Source: Ustilago trichophora
Taxonomy: Eukaryota > Basidiomycota > Ustilaginomycetes > Ustilaginales > Ustilaginaceae
Assembly: GCA_900323505.1 (NCBI GenBank)
Contig: OOIN01000036.1
Location: forward strand, 248,001-312,000
DNA: 64,000 nt
Direction: 5' to 3'
Of the stretch, positions 30,497-41,455 are shown in pieces. Under the pieces are notes generated by a model that saw only the letters and a list, made by a program, of their open reading frames with translations, did not search any database and had not been told where the DNA came from. The translations under genes were made by a program, and so were the position numbers. Position 1 is the first letter of the stretch, and each line of letters opens with the position of its first letter.

Positions 30497-33400
30497 ATGG
30501 TCAAGGAGGTTTCGTCGGCCGGCGAGTTCGACGCTGAGCTCAATGCGGCGGGCTCCAAGCTTGTCGTAGTAGATTTCCACGCTGTCTGTAAGTATGTCAC
30601 TGCATGATGTACCAAGGTAACTCTGTATGCTGATGCCTTCACTTTCTACCTTTTATCAATGCTAGGGTGTGGTCCATGCAAGGCTATCGCACCTATCTAC
30701 CAGCGACTTGCATCCCAGGTATGTCCCTCTCGTCCCACATCTCGCCCGCTCAAACAGTGGCGCAGGTGGCCTATGAGCTCTGTCAACTCACACGTTCTTT
30801 CTGATTTTCTCCTTTTTTTACCGTCGTGTATGATCGCCTGGACCTTCTCCTTCAACAAACAGTATACCAACACAGTCTTCCTCAAAGTCGACGTGGACCG
30901 AGTACAAGCAGTGGCCCAACGATACAGTGTTCGCGCTATGCCTACCTTCCTCTTCCTCAAGAACAAAAGCGTCGTCGATACGCTCCAGGGCGCTGACCCC
31001 AATCGACTCACCTCACTTGTCAAGCAGCACGCGTCGGGTGCCTCGTCTGCATTCTCCGGTTCCGGCCAGACCCTCTCCGGCAGTGGCTCTTCGTCCAACT
31101 CGTTCGGCGCCAGGTCCGTCGCAGGCATCACTGACGGTCATGTAAGCTTCGAGAACTTCCTTCCCCTTCTTGTGCTCGGTGCATACCTTCTGTATCTCTT
31201 CCTTGGCTAGTTGCCAGACGGCAGTCCTATCTTCAACGTTGCTTTGTTCAATCACAACAACACATATCTGCCCGTGATTGCTTGCTCTACTCCAGTTCAG
31301 CCGATCTGACTCTTCTGCGTTTGCCTCTCCCGTTGTGACTCGCTACATGCTCGATGCATTTCCTCTCACAGTCCTCTCTCCTCACGACCGTCGAGCCCAA
31401 GCGCTCTTCCGCATTAAACGAAAAAGCTGATCGCCGCCTGCAAGACATCCTCGGTGGTCCCAGTGGCGGCAAATGGCTCGAAAGCGATGCAGACGAACAG
31501 CTTCTCATTGAACTCACCGTACGTTTTCATATCACCAGATCGTGTTTTCGTTGCATGTGACCACTAATCGTGTTCCTCTCTTCCTTCTCACGCCAATCTG
31601 ATGCCCACAGTTCAAGCAACAGGTCAAGTTGTCCGGCATTCTGCTTCGTACACTGCCATCACAATTGGCACATGCTCCCAAGCACATCAAAATCTTTGCC
31701 AATCGGCCTGGGCTTGGTTTTGATGATGCCACGAGCGATCCAGCTGATCAAGAGGCCGAACTCTCCGAGGACAACGTTCGCGGTGGCGAAAACGGAGGTG
31801 GTGGCAAGGTGCTTTCGCTGCGCTTTGTCAAGTTCCAAAAGGTCGATTCGCTAACCATTGCCGTGCTTTCCAATCAGGAGGACGTGGAAACGACCCGCGT
31901 GGACGCGATCGATGTATTCGGTGTCGCTGACCAGTCCACTGACATGGGCGAGCTGCGAAAGATCTCTGCAGAGGGTGACAAGGGTGATATGAATTTTCGC
32001 ACTGTGTCCAGAACAGGACTCAAGGGAGGCAGCTCTTCGGGTGGATTCCACGCACCGAGAAGCTCTTCCATCCCAACCATCTCAACCTATTCGGAACGAC
32101 CGGCTCGACACAGCCGCTCGCACTCGACTTCAAGCCTAAATCCTCCTGCGCCAAGGTATCGTCGGTCGGCTTCATCTGCTTCGGCACCTCCGATGCAGCA
32201 TGTGGAGGAGGAAGACGAGCAAGAGTCTGCCAGTGAGGACCTCAGAAGATTCAATTCGCAGCAATCAGGCTTTGCACCTCAAGCACCGCCCTCCATGACC
32301 GAAGAGGAGACGGCCGAATTCGAAGCCGCTCAGAACGCTGCACGCGAGACCTTTGGAGGATGGCACTACGCTCCACTCGGTGTGGCGCTCGCTCCTCCGC
32401 TGGGAGCGCTTCTGGGCGGGCATTCCGATGCTTGGTCGGACGCCATCCTGCTGATCCTGGCCAGCTTTTGGCTTTACCAATTCCTTCGGGTACCGTGGGA
32501 AATCTACTACGTCTCCCGCACCCGACACGTTCTCACGCATGATCAGGACGATTCGGAGCAAGCCGAAGAAGCTCCTTCCGACGGATCGCCTCCTTCTCCA
32601 AGGACACCCGCCGAGACAATCGAGCAAATCGAAGCGCGTCGAGCAGCCGCTGCAGAGCTTCGACGTTCTGAGCTGCTCAGCCTCACCTTCTGCGTTCTCA
32701 GCCCGCTAATGGGCGCGTATATGCTTCACTGGATGCGCGAGACCATGACCGACGGCAACAAATACCTCAACACGTTCAACATTCGCCTCTTCACTCTGGC
32801 TGCGGGCATCAAACCTTGGTCGCACGCCATGGCCCTCGTCCGACGCAGAATGCTGCATTTGCAGGAAGAAGTTCATTATCCTTCATCCAAAGTCGAAAAG
32901 ATGAACCAGCGCCTTCGTCGACTCGAAGCCGATCTGTCCAGCCTGCGCAAGCTGTACGCTACCAAGAGCGAACTTCGCGTTCTGCGCGAGTACGACGCTC
33001 AGCTGGGCCGAGCCGTGCGTCGTTCCGAAAGGAAGGAGGAGCACCTCAGGCTGTCGGCCGAAGAGAAATTCAGCATTGTCGAAGGCAGGCTTGAAGACCT
33101 TCTTCGCGAAGTGGCCATCAACGCTGAGCTGATCGAGGAGGAGCGCAGGGAGAGAGAGCGAGCCGCAAGCTTGCGCATCTCGCTCTTTGAAGCTGTTAAA
33201 TACCTCCTTGGCTCAGGTCTGACCGTTCGTCGGGCCAGCCCCAAGCACTATCTGCACGACATGCCTCGCAGCCTGCCCTCTACAGCAGCTCTTGGGATCG
33301 GAGCCACGTCACCGGATACCGAGGTCAACTTTGACACTCCTATGACAGGTGCACCTCTTCCCTCGCCCGGCCAAGCCTTCAGCCCCACCGGCCCACCACG

Positions 33401-33887
33401 TACCATCGCAGGGACAGCCAGCAACACTCGCGACAGATCCCCTCCCGCGCCCACAGGCCCTACCATGTTTCACCCCGATTCATCTACCTCTGCAGCCCCT
33501 CGTGCCCACCACGTGAACGGTGGACCCGGATCAGCGCCACGATCCCGCTCTCACAACGCCACCCACCACGTCTCGGATCCTTGGTGGGAACGCGGCATGG
33601 CCTTTTATCTCTTCCTCCCGCTCAATGTGTCCAGCGCTGCCATCCGCTTTGCCGGCGAAAAAGTCAAGCACATACTGGAAGACTCGGAGAACGAGGTGGC
33701 AAGAAATCAGAGGAAGACGCTTCAGTACCAAAAGCATCTTGCTGACCAACAGCTCCAACAGCATCAACGCAAAGCGCAGCAGATGCTCAGTCCCACCCGC
33801 GACCGCAGCAACAACCCGCCGACGATCAAGATCGCCTCCCCGCCGTCTACCGGAACTTCTCACAGTGGGCCGGGTCGTACCCGCTGA
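30497..33887 (+). CDS. Thioredoxin-PITH protein fused to a multi-pass membrane/coiled-coil region (948 aa spliced model)
   Basis: Exons are 30497-30587, 30668-30720, 30863-31141, 31372-31518 and 31611-33887; all junctions keep phase. Residues 1-105 are thioredoxin with WCGPC at 31-35. A Ser/Gly linker follows, then a TXNL1-type junction (SALNEKADRRL, LESDADEQLLIELTF) and a PITH domain to about 312 (IKIFANRPGLGFDDA, LRFVKFQKVDSLTI, TTRVDAIDVFG). TXNL1 proteins, proteasome-associated thioredoxins, end about here. This frame continues without a stop through a Ser-rich linker, FGGWHYAPLGVALAPPLGALL with two or three membrane segments (about 440-565), a coiled coil (about 590-690) and a final hydrophobic segment near 850. 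Alternatives: two separate genes, with a 163-aa tail-anchored thioredoxin (stop at 31210) and a second gene starting at 31354, or a downstream protein starting at ATG 31990. Confidence 0.75.
31142..31371 (+). other. Retainable intron encoding a tail anchor in the thioredoxin-PITH gene
   Basis: The sequence begins GTAAGC, has CTGAC about 50 nt before the end and finishes TCACAG, so it is a good intron with phase 0 on both sides. If unspliced, the frame runs 22 codons further and stops at 31208-31210, adding a hydrophobic end (LPLLVLGAYLLYLFLG). That would turn the thioredoxin into a 163-aa tail-anchored membrane protein. Confidence 0.6.
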
Positions 33888-33978
33888 TGATTCGAAACGG
33901 CTGCGGACGCCTCTACAAGCCCGTTCAGCAACTCTTTTGTCTCGTTGACACACTTTGGATTTCGTGTATACCCTAGCT

Positions 33979-34008
33979 CGCACAACTTCGCACAACTTCG
34001 CACAACTT
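33979..34008 (+). repeat. Three tandem copies of a 10-bp unit
   Basis: CGCACAACTT is repeated exactly three times just after the stop of the thioredoxin-PITH gene, in its presumed 3' UTR. Confidence 0.9.
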
Positions 34009-34175
34009 ACTGTTCTGGATGCCGATACCTCACATTTTCATTCCTCTGTACATTAATGTCTAGGTTTGCCCTTTGCACTGTAACCCCGTTTCTCCTTGTA
34101 TGTATCCTTATTTCCATCGACTTCTGCAATCCCACGTTCTTCGATCCCTGCCTGATTTTGCGACGCGAGCCGTCT

Positions 34176-35180
34176 TCAATAGGCAATGAGCCACAGCGCA
34201 GAAGCGACAATGCCCGCACCAACGACCAGCATGACGCCGTGCACAAAGCGCGACGTATGCCCATCGTTGAGAAAGACGCCTTCGGTCTCGTCAAAGTCGA
34301 CCTGTTCCTTTTCGAGCTGTCGTTCCGCCGAAAGGTAGTCGGCGAGACCTGTACCGAGCGCCAGGATAGACAGAGCAAAGAATATGCCTGCAAATGCTTT
34401 GGACGAGATGGGAAGATCATTCCAGTCCACTGGGGCTCCATCTGTGCGACGCCTTTTGCGAGGATGGCGTTGGTGGTCGGAGGAGCCGCGTGCTGTGTCA
34501 GGTAGTTGGAGTTGGAGGATCAACGATGCAGACAGGATGGCTAAGAGGCAAGAAAGGCGGAGCCAAACGAAAAAGTTTCGTTCTCGAGCGAGAAAGTCTC
34601 TTGCTGAGCTTGACGAAGTCTGCTTGGTCGAAAAGAAGCTCGCGAGCTGCTGTAAGGGTTGCAGCAGACGTCCAGAGACGGTGGTCGGGCGGAGATGCAC
34701 CTCTGCAACAACGTCGGATGGAAGCTCCGACCGTTGCTGTCGCGAAGCTAGGACAGGCACCGCATCATCGTCATTGTCGAGCTGATGAATTGTGATCAAA
34801 GAGCTATCTCTTCTGAACACCCTCACACGTGGTGTGCGACTACTGGATCGACTGCGAGTGATAGGGTCCCCACCAGGCTCGCTCTGTTCAACGATCGACT
34901 GCTCTTGGGCGCCTTTCAAAGCTCCTAACACCGACTCCTGGGATGGACGCTCGGAAACCACACCAGATGGTGATACGGGCCTCGACGATTCTGGCGTTAC
35001 ATTTCTTGAGCTTGGTGACCGAGGAGAGAGGTTCCGTGGGTAGGCATTAGGAATGTGAAGCGACAGGCGACCACTACCGCTGCTTCGAGGTGCATGGCCG
35101 CTGGCTTCAGAAAGACTCGTGTTGATGCGCTTGAGGCCGTTCAAGCCGGAACCTCCTTGAGACGAAGACGCAGCTGGCAT
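34176..35180 (-). CDS. DUF202-type membrane protein, 334 aa
   Basis: Start chosen at MPAASSSQGG (35180); an in-frame ATG at 35264 is possible. The first about 200 residues are Ser/Arg/Pro-rich and probably disordered, with many SP and RS phosphosite-like motifs. The C-terminal part carries the DUF202 signature ARDFLARERNFFVWLRLSCL. It continues into a first membrane helix, a basic loop (RHPRKRRRTDG), a second helix (FAGIFFALSILALGTGLADYL) and a third at the very end (FVHGVMLVVGAGIVASALWL). DUF202 proteins are small three-helix membrane proteins related to the Vtc1 fold; fungal members with long N-terminal tails are of unknown function. The gene converges on the thioredoxin-PITH gene. Confidence 0.82.
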   Translation of the reverse strand: MPAASSSQGGSGLNGLKRINTSLSEASGHAPRSSGSGRLSLHIPNAYPRNLSPRSPSSRNVTPESSRPVSPSGVVSERPSQESVLGALKGAQEQSIVEQSEPGGDPITRSRSSSRTPRVRVFRRDSSLITIHQLDNDDDAVPVLASRQQRSELPSDVVAEVHLRPTTVSGRLLQPLQQLASFFSTKQTSSSSARDFLARERNFFVWLRLSCLLAILSASLILQLQLPDTARGSSDHQRHPRKRRRTDGAPVDWNDLPISSKAFAGIFFALSILALGTGLADYLSAERQLEKEQVDFDETEGVFLNDGHTSRFVHGVMLVVGAGIVASALWLIAY

Positions 35181-38100
35181 GTTCAAGTGCTGTCTGCTTA
35201 CTAGCTGAAAAGTTGATTGTGGAAATACGAACGTAGATGATGGCGAGCCAGTTGACGAGATCATCTACGCGGCAAGCTCATAGAGGAGGCTCCTATGGAA
35301 GCCGCCAAGAATGCACGGCTGCATGACGTGATTCTGTGAGCCCAAAGATTGCGAAAGTGACAGGCGAGCCTTAAATTGTGGAGCTGGCCTGGGCGATTCT
35401 GTGAAAATGTCACATTCTGTAGCCTAACACAGCGCTCCGAAAAAAAGAGCGGGCGACCACGTGCTACCATCAAACGCAGAGAAACGGGACTGCCATGAGG
35501 AGAAGCAGCGGGCCACCATCAATTGGATTCTGATGCGGGACCTCGGCAGTCCCACAGTTACGCTGAAACGCTGAACCAGTGTTGTGGATAAGGGCAGGAA
35601 GAGGCAGCGCCAAGGATCAGGTAGGATAGGATTTGAGGCGTGCGTGGGTGTGTGAAAGTAGGGCGGCATTTGTGTGGAACTGCAAAGCCCAAAAGTCAGG
35701 GGTCGAGGGCAAGTCAAAAGTTGGCATGGATTCGTGATTGGACCCTTATTGGTTGTCTCGGGTGGCGTTTTGCCGCCCTACCAATCAGAGAAAGGAGGCG
35801 TTTGGCTACCCGCGCTCTTCCTTTCACGCCAGCAAGCAAAAACAGCGACACAGTACCAATTAAGCACAGTCCTCTCTCTCTCTCTTTCTGTGTATCGCAG
35901 TCATAGGCCCGTGTGAGGACTGCTGTCGGTGATTGGCTCTGAGCAAGCCGCCGAGCTGGCGGGGAGAATGCAGCATGTAATGCTACGGGTGTGAGTTGCC
36001 CGTGGACTTGACCGTGATGAGATAGGGATAGGGACGAAGCTTTGCCGGTTTCTTCAAGACTGAGGCTGGCAGCATAATTTTTCTGGCATCGTGCCACAAT
36101 TTCCTCGAGAGGTCGAAGAGTACTGTAGTGTCAATTGTTCTGAGAAGATTCGAATTCAAGTTGATCTTTTTGTCTGCTTTGATCTCGCATTAATTGACCG
36201 AGCTTTGTTTCCTCAACCGTGCTCCGCTCCGCTCCGCCCTGTGCTAAGCTAGTTAGCAGGCTAGGCCAGCCCCGACACAGGAGAAAGCCACATGTTGACG
36301 GCCTCATCATTGCTTCAAGGCAAAGTTGCACTTCGGCTGTCGAGCAAACCATGTAACGGACATCTGCTCCGGGGTTTCGACCACGGTTGCCGTTGCCGTC
36401 GAGAAGCCTCGTTTCCCACGGATCATTGCAACGCCATGCTCTTGTCCAGCGATTTGCCCATCTATGCACAGTCCTGTACGTAGAATCGAATTTGAGTCAG
36501 TTGCGACCAACTCCCTCGAGCTCGCTCCCGATCTCATCGCAAAGAGGTGTCAGAACTTTGCCGAATACCGTACACAAAGGCGGAGATGAGGTGACGATAA
36601 GGTGCTCTCGAAAGCCCAGCTCGGCAGGCCAGCAGCTGTGAAAAAGGGGAAAAGAGAAGAGGAAGAAGAAGAAGAAGATAGGCATCCTTGACGGCGCGGA
36701 GCTGGAATTTCAAAGTGTAGGTCTTGGACCTCGTGGACACGAACGAGAAGCAGCCAAAGAAAGTCAGCTGCAGACGGGAAGCCCTCGGTCATCTCCCTGC
36801 CCTTTGATGGAGGTACCTTTCTGTGATTTCCGAACTCTCACCTTCTTTTGTAAACCAAGTTGTAGGCTCACAATAGACAAGACAAGAGTAGCATACACTG
36901 TACGGGAAGCGAACATTGTCTGCTACCTCATGCTGCGACGGTAGCGAAACGCCATCTGGCAATTGTCGTGATCACGGCAAAGGAATGCGGTCCAGACAGG
37001 AGGTCAGAAACGTCTCAGAGGCTGACGAAAGGCACAGAGCGCGGACAGACCCTTTTATTTTAGGTTGTGGTCTTGTCGCTCTTTTCCTTGTTCTCCTTGC
37101 TTTGGTTCTGGTCGGGGTTGGCAATTTTCCGCGGTATGGACAAAATGATGTTTCATCCCTTCTTTTTTAGAAACACCTCCTCTCTTGGCCTCGGCATAGC
37201 TTGCCGTGATCAATCCCATCTTCTCGTGCTCTCCCCTTTGCTCGCTTCCAGTTGTTCGGTTGGTGTCGAGTCGAAGTGGCCTCCTCCTGGAAGAAAGATC
37301 GCGCTTGTGGTGTATCTGTCCTGTCTACCCCTTGCGTACGGGTCCCTTTCCGATCTCGGCGCCACTCTACCCAGACCCACAGCATCGGGAAGCCCCGACA
37401 GGACAAGCCCCGAGGCTGTGTGTTGAAATCGATTCTTGCTCCTCATTCCATTCCCTTTTCCCTTTTTCTCTTTTCTCCTCACATCTTCGAACTATTCCTG
37501 GAACGTCTCTGTGATAGCGTCAAAGCGCTACATGCTACTCCTGTTGGGCTAGCTTCCCCCTTTTGGAACAGCGCGAAATTTTCGACAAGACTCGGCTACA
37601 AAGCGTCAGGTGGGCTCGGACGATCCGACTGCGGTGCTCGGCTATTCTTTAAGCGCCCCGGATCTACTGCAATTCTGAGCATTTTGCAGCAACTGAAGGA
37701 GGAGCAGCGAGCGTACAGCGCTTAGAGAAGTGTGACAGCAGAGTGACACGACTAGCACTCTTACACCAAACGATACAGTCCAAGTACAGTACTCTGCTAA
37801 AGGGAAAAGCGAGTCGAGAAGAACAGTGCACTGGCAATGAGGTCTTGAGTCCACGCTAGAAAAAAGTGTTGGTCTCAATCGGGAGCGAGGCCAATGCTCA
37901 AGCGAAGTGCAGTTTGGCGATGCGAGGTGCACTAGAAGAGTGCGGCAAGAAATCCAAAATCGACAAAAGAAGAATGTCAGGAAAGTGCAATTCTGCATGC
38001 ACGTACAGCAGATCTGTGCACGCCTGCAGGAGGACGTGCAGCTGTGCGGGTTTGTTCTTGCCTCGTTTGCCAAATGCTCTTGCTTCGCATCTTTCGCCGC

Positions 38101-39492
38101 CGCTTCCCTTTGTGCTCTCTCCTGCTTGAAAAATGAGTGTCCGATAGCATACGGTACTCGATGTTCGGCCAAGCGCTTTGAAACTGAGCCTGACAATGTT
38201 CGGCTCCGCCGACATGAGAGAGAAGGAGTTGCTAAAAGGACAGGCATCGGTGGATCCTAGGGGGATTGGGAAAGGGCAGAGCAGAGCAGAAATGAGCATG
38301 GTCGGCCTTCAAAGCCGTCGTGTTTTCTACTTGCAGGTAGACAAGTGGGCGAGATAAGGAAAGTACCCCTGGAAACAAGCTCGGCAGCAGCAACGTCGCA
38401 TGAGTTTCGTCTTGCGTCTGTTCCCTACTCTACTACGGCTCCTCCGCAGTTTCACTCTTGGGCTCGCTTGCTCCCCCACCAGTCAACTCCGTTTCTCTTG
38501 ACACGAGCCTTGGCCCTTGCTTCTACCACGGTGAGGCTCGCAGCCCAGCCTGGTTAGTGCAAAGAAAGCGGTCCATGCTGAAACAAGGGGTCAGCCCACT
38601 CTGTTGTTCTTCTTGGTCGTGGATCTAACGGCCTCTATGCTGCTGCTGCTGTTCCTCCTCTTCATCCTCCCCGACCCATCACAGCGCCACAATGATGATT
38701 TTCGCCACCCTCTGACTGTTCTGCTATGCTATGCTCAGAAGAATGTTTCATGTGTATACTGTATGTGTGCCATTTTTGTGTTTGTGTGTTGGTCTGCCGT
38801 GCCTGAGCCGTGTATGCTCCTGCACTAGTTAAGCTAGCCATTCGAGTTAGTCGATGTGATTTGCCTCTTTCTGATTCCCATCGCGCCAACCTTAAAGCCC
38901 TCAAAGGGACGTCGGCTTCTCCTTTTCCTCCTGACCACAACCGCTGGCTGGTCATCATCCCATTCTTGCTTCCTTCTCCTTCCTGCATCTGAACGAATCA
39001 GTCACGACCCTCCTTTTGTAGCATTGCTCCTTCCTTCTCTCCTACAACCATTTCTTGACTCTGTCTTCGTCTTCATCAACCGCCCTCTCGTCTCACGTCA
39101 ACAACAACGCCAACGTTCCCAACGGCAAACCACCTTCATTCATCTCCCTTTGCTCCTCATCTGACTCCTATCTCGCACATATACCTGCAGGACCTGGTCC
39201 GTAAAGCCACCTGACAATCGCATCGCCTCATTTCCCTCTGCAAAAACACCCAATCTCGGCACCCGCCACCGCCTTCATTTCGGACATCTGTCGAGTATTT
39301 TTTTTTGCCGCCCAGGGGTCCCTTTGCCAATCAATCCCACCCTTCGCCCGACGTCCGACATTCCATCATACCCTCGCATTCAGATACCACCCATTCGCCC
39401 GCATCCAAACCATCCCAATCGACCTTTTCGCATTTGCTTCCATCCTCTTACTCCTTTTACCATTCAATCCTTTAGCAAATCAGCTTCTGAAC
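35181..39492. other. 4.3 kb gene-free region upstream of the bHLH gene
   Basis: This is the longest stretch without a supported gene. It holds a CT tract near 35870-35887, short GCTCC repeats near 36222-36238, a GAA microsatellite near 36661-36678, a TCCCTTTGT motif at 38105-38113 and a pyrimidine-rich leader from about 38990 to 39490. The many small frames lie on both strands and none shows a family feature. It probably serves as promoter and long 5' leader of the bHLH factor, plus promoter of the DUF202 gene at its left edge. A non-coding transcript cannot be excluded. Confidence 0.55.
38105..38113 (-). promoter_or_regulatory. Candidate pheromone response element (ACAAAGGGA)
   Basis: The reverse complement of TCCCTTTGT is the site bound by the HMG factor Prf1 in Ustilago maydis. 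It lies 1.4 kb before the bHLH start. A single 9-mer match may be chance. Confidence 0.25.
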
Positions 39493-40629
39493 ATGGCAAG
39501 CATCAAGACCGAAAGCATTCGAGGGCGCTCTCCTGGTCCAGCCGCTGATAGACGCGAGTCGAATCTCAGCGATCTAAGCATGGAGGTTGCCGACTCGCCC
39601 GCAGCCGCTCCAGCAAGGACCAGCAAGAGGCGAAAACGCTCCGAGCTTTCCCCCTCTTCCAAGGCCACCCACAGCATCATCGAAAAGGAGCGCAGAGAAG
39701 CTATGAACGAAAAGTTCTCGGAACTCGCTGCCAACATTCCGGAGCTCGTCGAGGCTATTGCTGCGGGCAAGCGTCCCACCAAAGGCGAGATTGTCAAGGC
39801 GAGCATTGCGAGGCATCAAGACCAGGAGCGACGGGTTCGTGAACTCATGCATGAAGTCCAGATGCTCCGCTCGGGAAGCAACGGCGGCGCCTCGCAGGCT
39901 AGCTTTCCTCTCGAAACCCCAAGCCCGTTGAACGCAGTAGCTCCCGAGCCGATGATTCCGACAGCTCAGACGCTTTCCTTACCGTACCAGATTCAAACTT
40001 CGCACCCTATCGGCGTTCCCACCGCACAAAGCAATCTTTGGGTCGGACAACTGCTCAACAAGACCCACGAACCGCTGGCGCTATGCCACGAAGCTCCTCA
40101 GCCGTTGCCGCTTCTGCCTGACATGGCTCAGCCCGTATCGCCTTTCAAGCAGACGTCCATGATGAACTGGAGCCTCTCATCGCTCCCCCAACCCCTCGAT
40201 CCCGCTTCGCTTAGCATCAGCTTTCCGCCTGCCGGATTGATCAAGGGCTTCATGGACAGTGGTACCTTGGAGCATCTCAGCCGTCGAAGTAGCGGAGCAG
40301 GTGGGCCCACACCCACGTCCGGATTCTCTTCGCCCACCTTCACCTCCTCTGACAGCGACTCCACTTTCAGCACCGACGCTTTGGACCCAAGCCTGGACGA
40401 CAAGAGATTTTTCACGGCAGACAGCATGTCCTTCGAGCCCTTTGCTATGCCAACCACCTTGGTAGACCAGACACCATTGACATCGCTCGTCGGGTTGCCA
40501 GCTACTACTGATCTTGGAACTGCAGCGGTGGTGAAGAAACAGCGACGTGCAGGTACAGGTCGAAGAGGCCGCAAAGACGACGTCAAGGAGGAGAACGTGT
40601 TTGGAGTCGCGGTGAATGCGACTAGTTAG
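39493..40629 (+). CDS. bHLH transcription factor, 378 aa
   Basis: Single exon. The basic helix-loop-helix domain covers residues about 54-126. The basic part KATHSIIEKERREAMNEKF has H60, E64 and R68, the class B pattern that reads CACGTG E-boxes. Helix 1 is FSELAANIPELVEAI, followed by a loop (AAGKRPTKG) and helix 2 (EIVKASIARHQDQERRVRELMHEVQMLR). A basic KRRKR cluster precedes it and may serve in nuclear import. The rest is Pro/Ser/Thr-rich and disordered, as in activation regions, with a basic C-terminal patch (KKQRRAGTGRRGRKDD). No leucine zipper of SREBP or Myc type is clear. Targets cannot be inferred. The unusually long upstream region suggests regulated expression. Confidence 0.9.
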   Translation: MASIKTESIRGRSPGPAADRRESNLSDLSMEVADSPAAAPARTSKRRKRSELSPSSKATHSIIEKERREAMNEKFSELAANIPELVEAIAAGKRPTKGEIVKASIARHQDQERRVRELMHEVQMLRSGSNGGASQASFPLETPSPLNAVAPEPMIPTAQTLSLPYQIQTSHPIGVPTAQSNLWVGQLLNKTHEPLALCHEAPQPLPLLPDMAQPVSPFKQTSMMNWSLSSLPQPLDPASLSISFPPAGLIKGFMDSGTLEHLSRRSSGAGGPTPTSGFSSPTFTSSDSDSTFSTDALDPSLDDKRFFTADSMSFEPFAMPTTLVDQTPLTSLVGLPATTDLGTAAVVKKQRRAGTGRRGRKDDVKEENVFGVAVNATS

Positions 40630-41455
40630 TCAGAAAGAAGAACGAAGATTGTCATGTACCAAGTTAATCAACCCCCCTCCAAGAAGGTGCCACCCCTTGT
40701 ATAATCAACCCGCTTCTCAGACCCAGTGCGGCTTCGAAAGGTGCCGGAATGGTGTGAGTGTGTTCAATTGCTTACGTGCAGACGAAGTTGCCAGATGTTG
40801 CTAAAGCAGGCCTTGATGAACATTTTGCGACGTGATCGAGACCCACGAATCACGGATATGGTGCCTTTGAGCCTCCATGTGGCGGAAGCTTGCCAAGGGC
40901 GCTTTGGCAAGGTTGCAATTGTTATCGTTGCGAAGACTGGCGTTTGATTTAAAGTCCGAAGCCACCATCGTTCTTGTTTGAGGTCCACCGTTGACCCCGT
41001 TTAATTCTGGACATGGATGCTGCAGCAAGAACTTTTTATCAGAGGTAACAGCACCAGCAGGGTGCAGGACAATGTAGCAGACACTATCTTGAGTGGCATG
41101 CAATTCTACAAGACATTTGCATCTCGAGATGGCAGACAATCTCAAATTGGCAACACAAGCAGCTGCTGCGTATCCTTCGTGTGGAACTCTAAACGCTCTG
41201 TAGTTATCACGTTGAAGCGGATTGAAAGAACAATCCGAGTCGGCCACTGCCAAGCGGAGCCAAGTTACAGCACTGCCAGAAGCACACCTACCATCCCGAT
41301 GAAGAAAAAGTGATCGACACAGTTGGCATCCTGATATCGAATCTCGAGCAGGGTCTGGGTGAAAACTATAGTATAGCATAAGATACCGAAACATGACTCC
41401 TAAAAAGACATACATGACACGAAACCAACAGAGTCTAGTAGAGCAAGCGTGAGCT
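40630..41455. other. Convergent 3' region between the bHLH and RhoGAP genes
   Basis: This is an 826-bp tail-to-tail spacer. Frames here (for example 41017-41313, + and 40801-41415, -) overlap each other and have no recognisable feature, so no gene is called. Confidence 0.5.

Noticed and set aside
36292..38260. Several 60-160-codon frames in the gap before the bHLH gene
   Set aside because: They overlap one another on both strands, lack domains and lack a consistent splice model.
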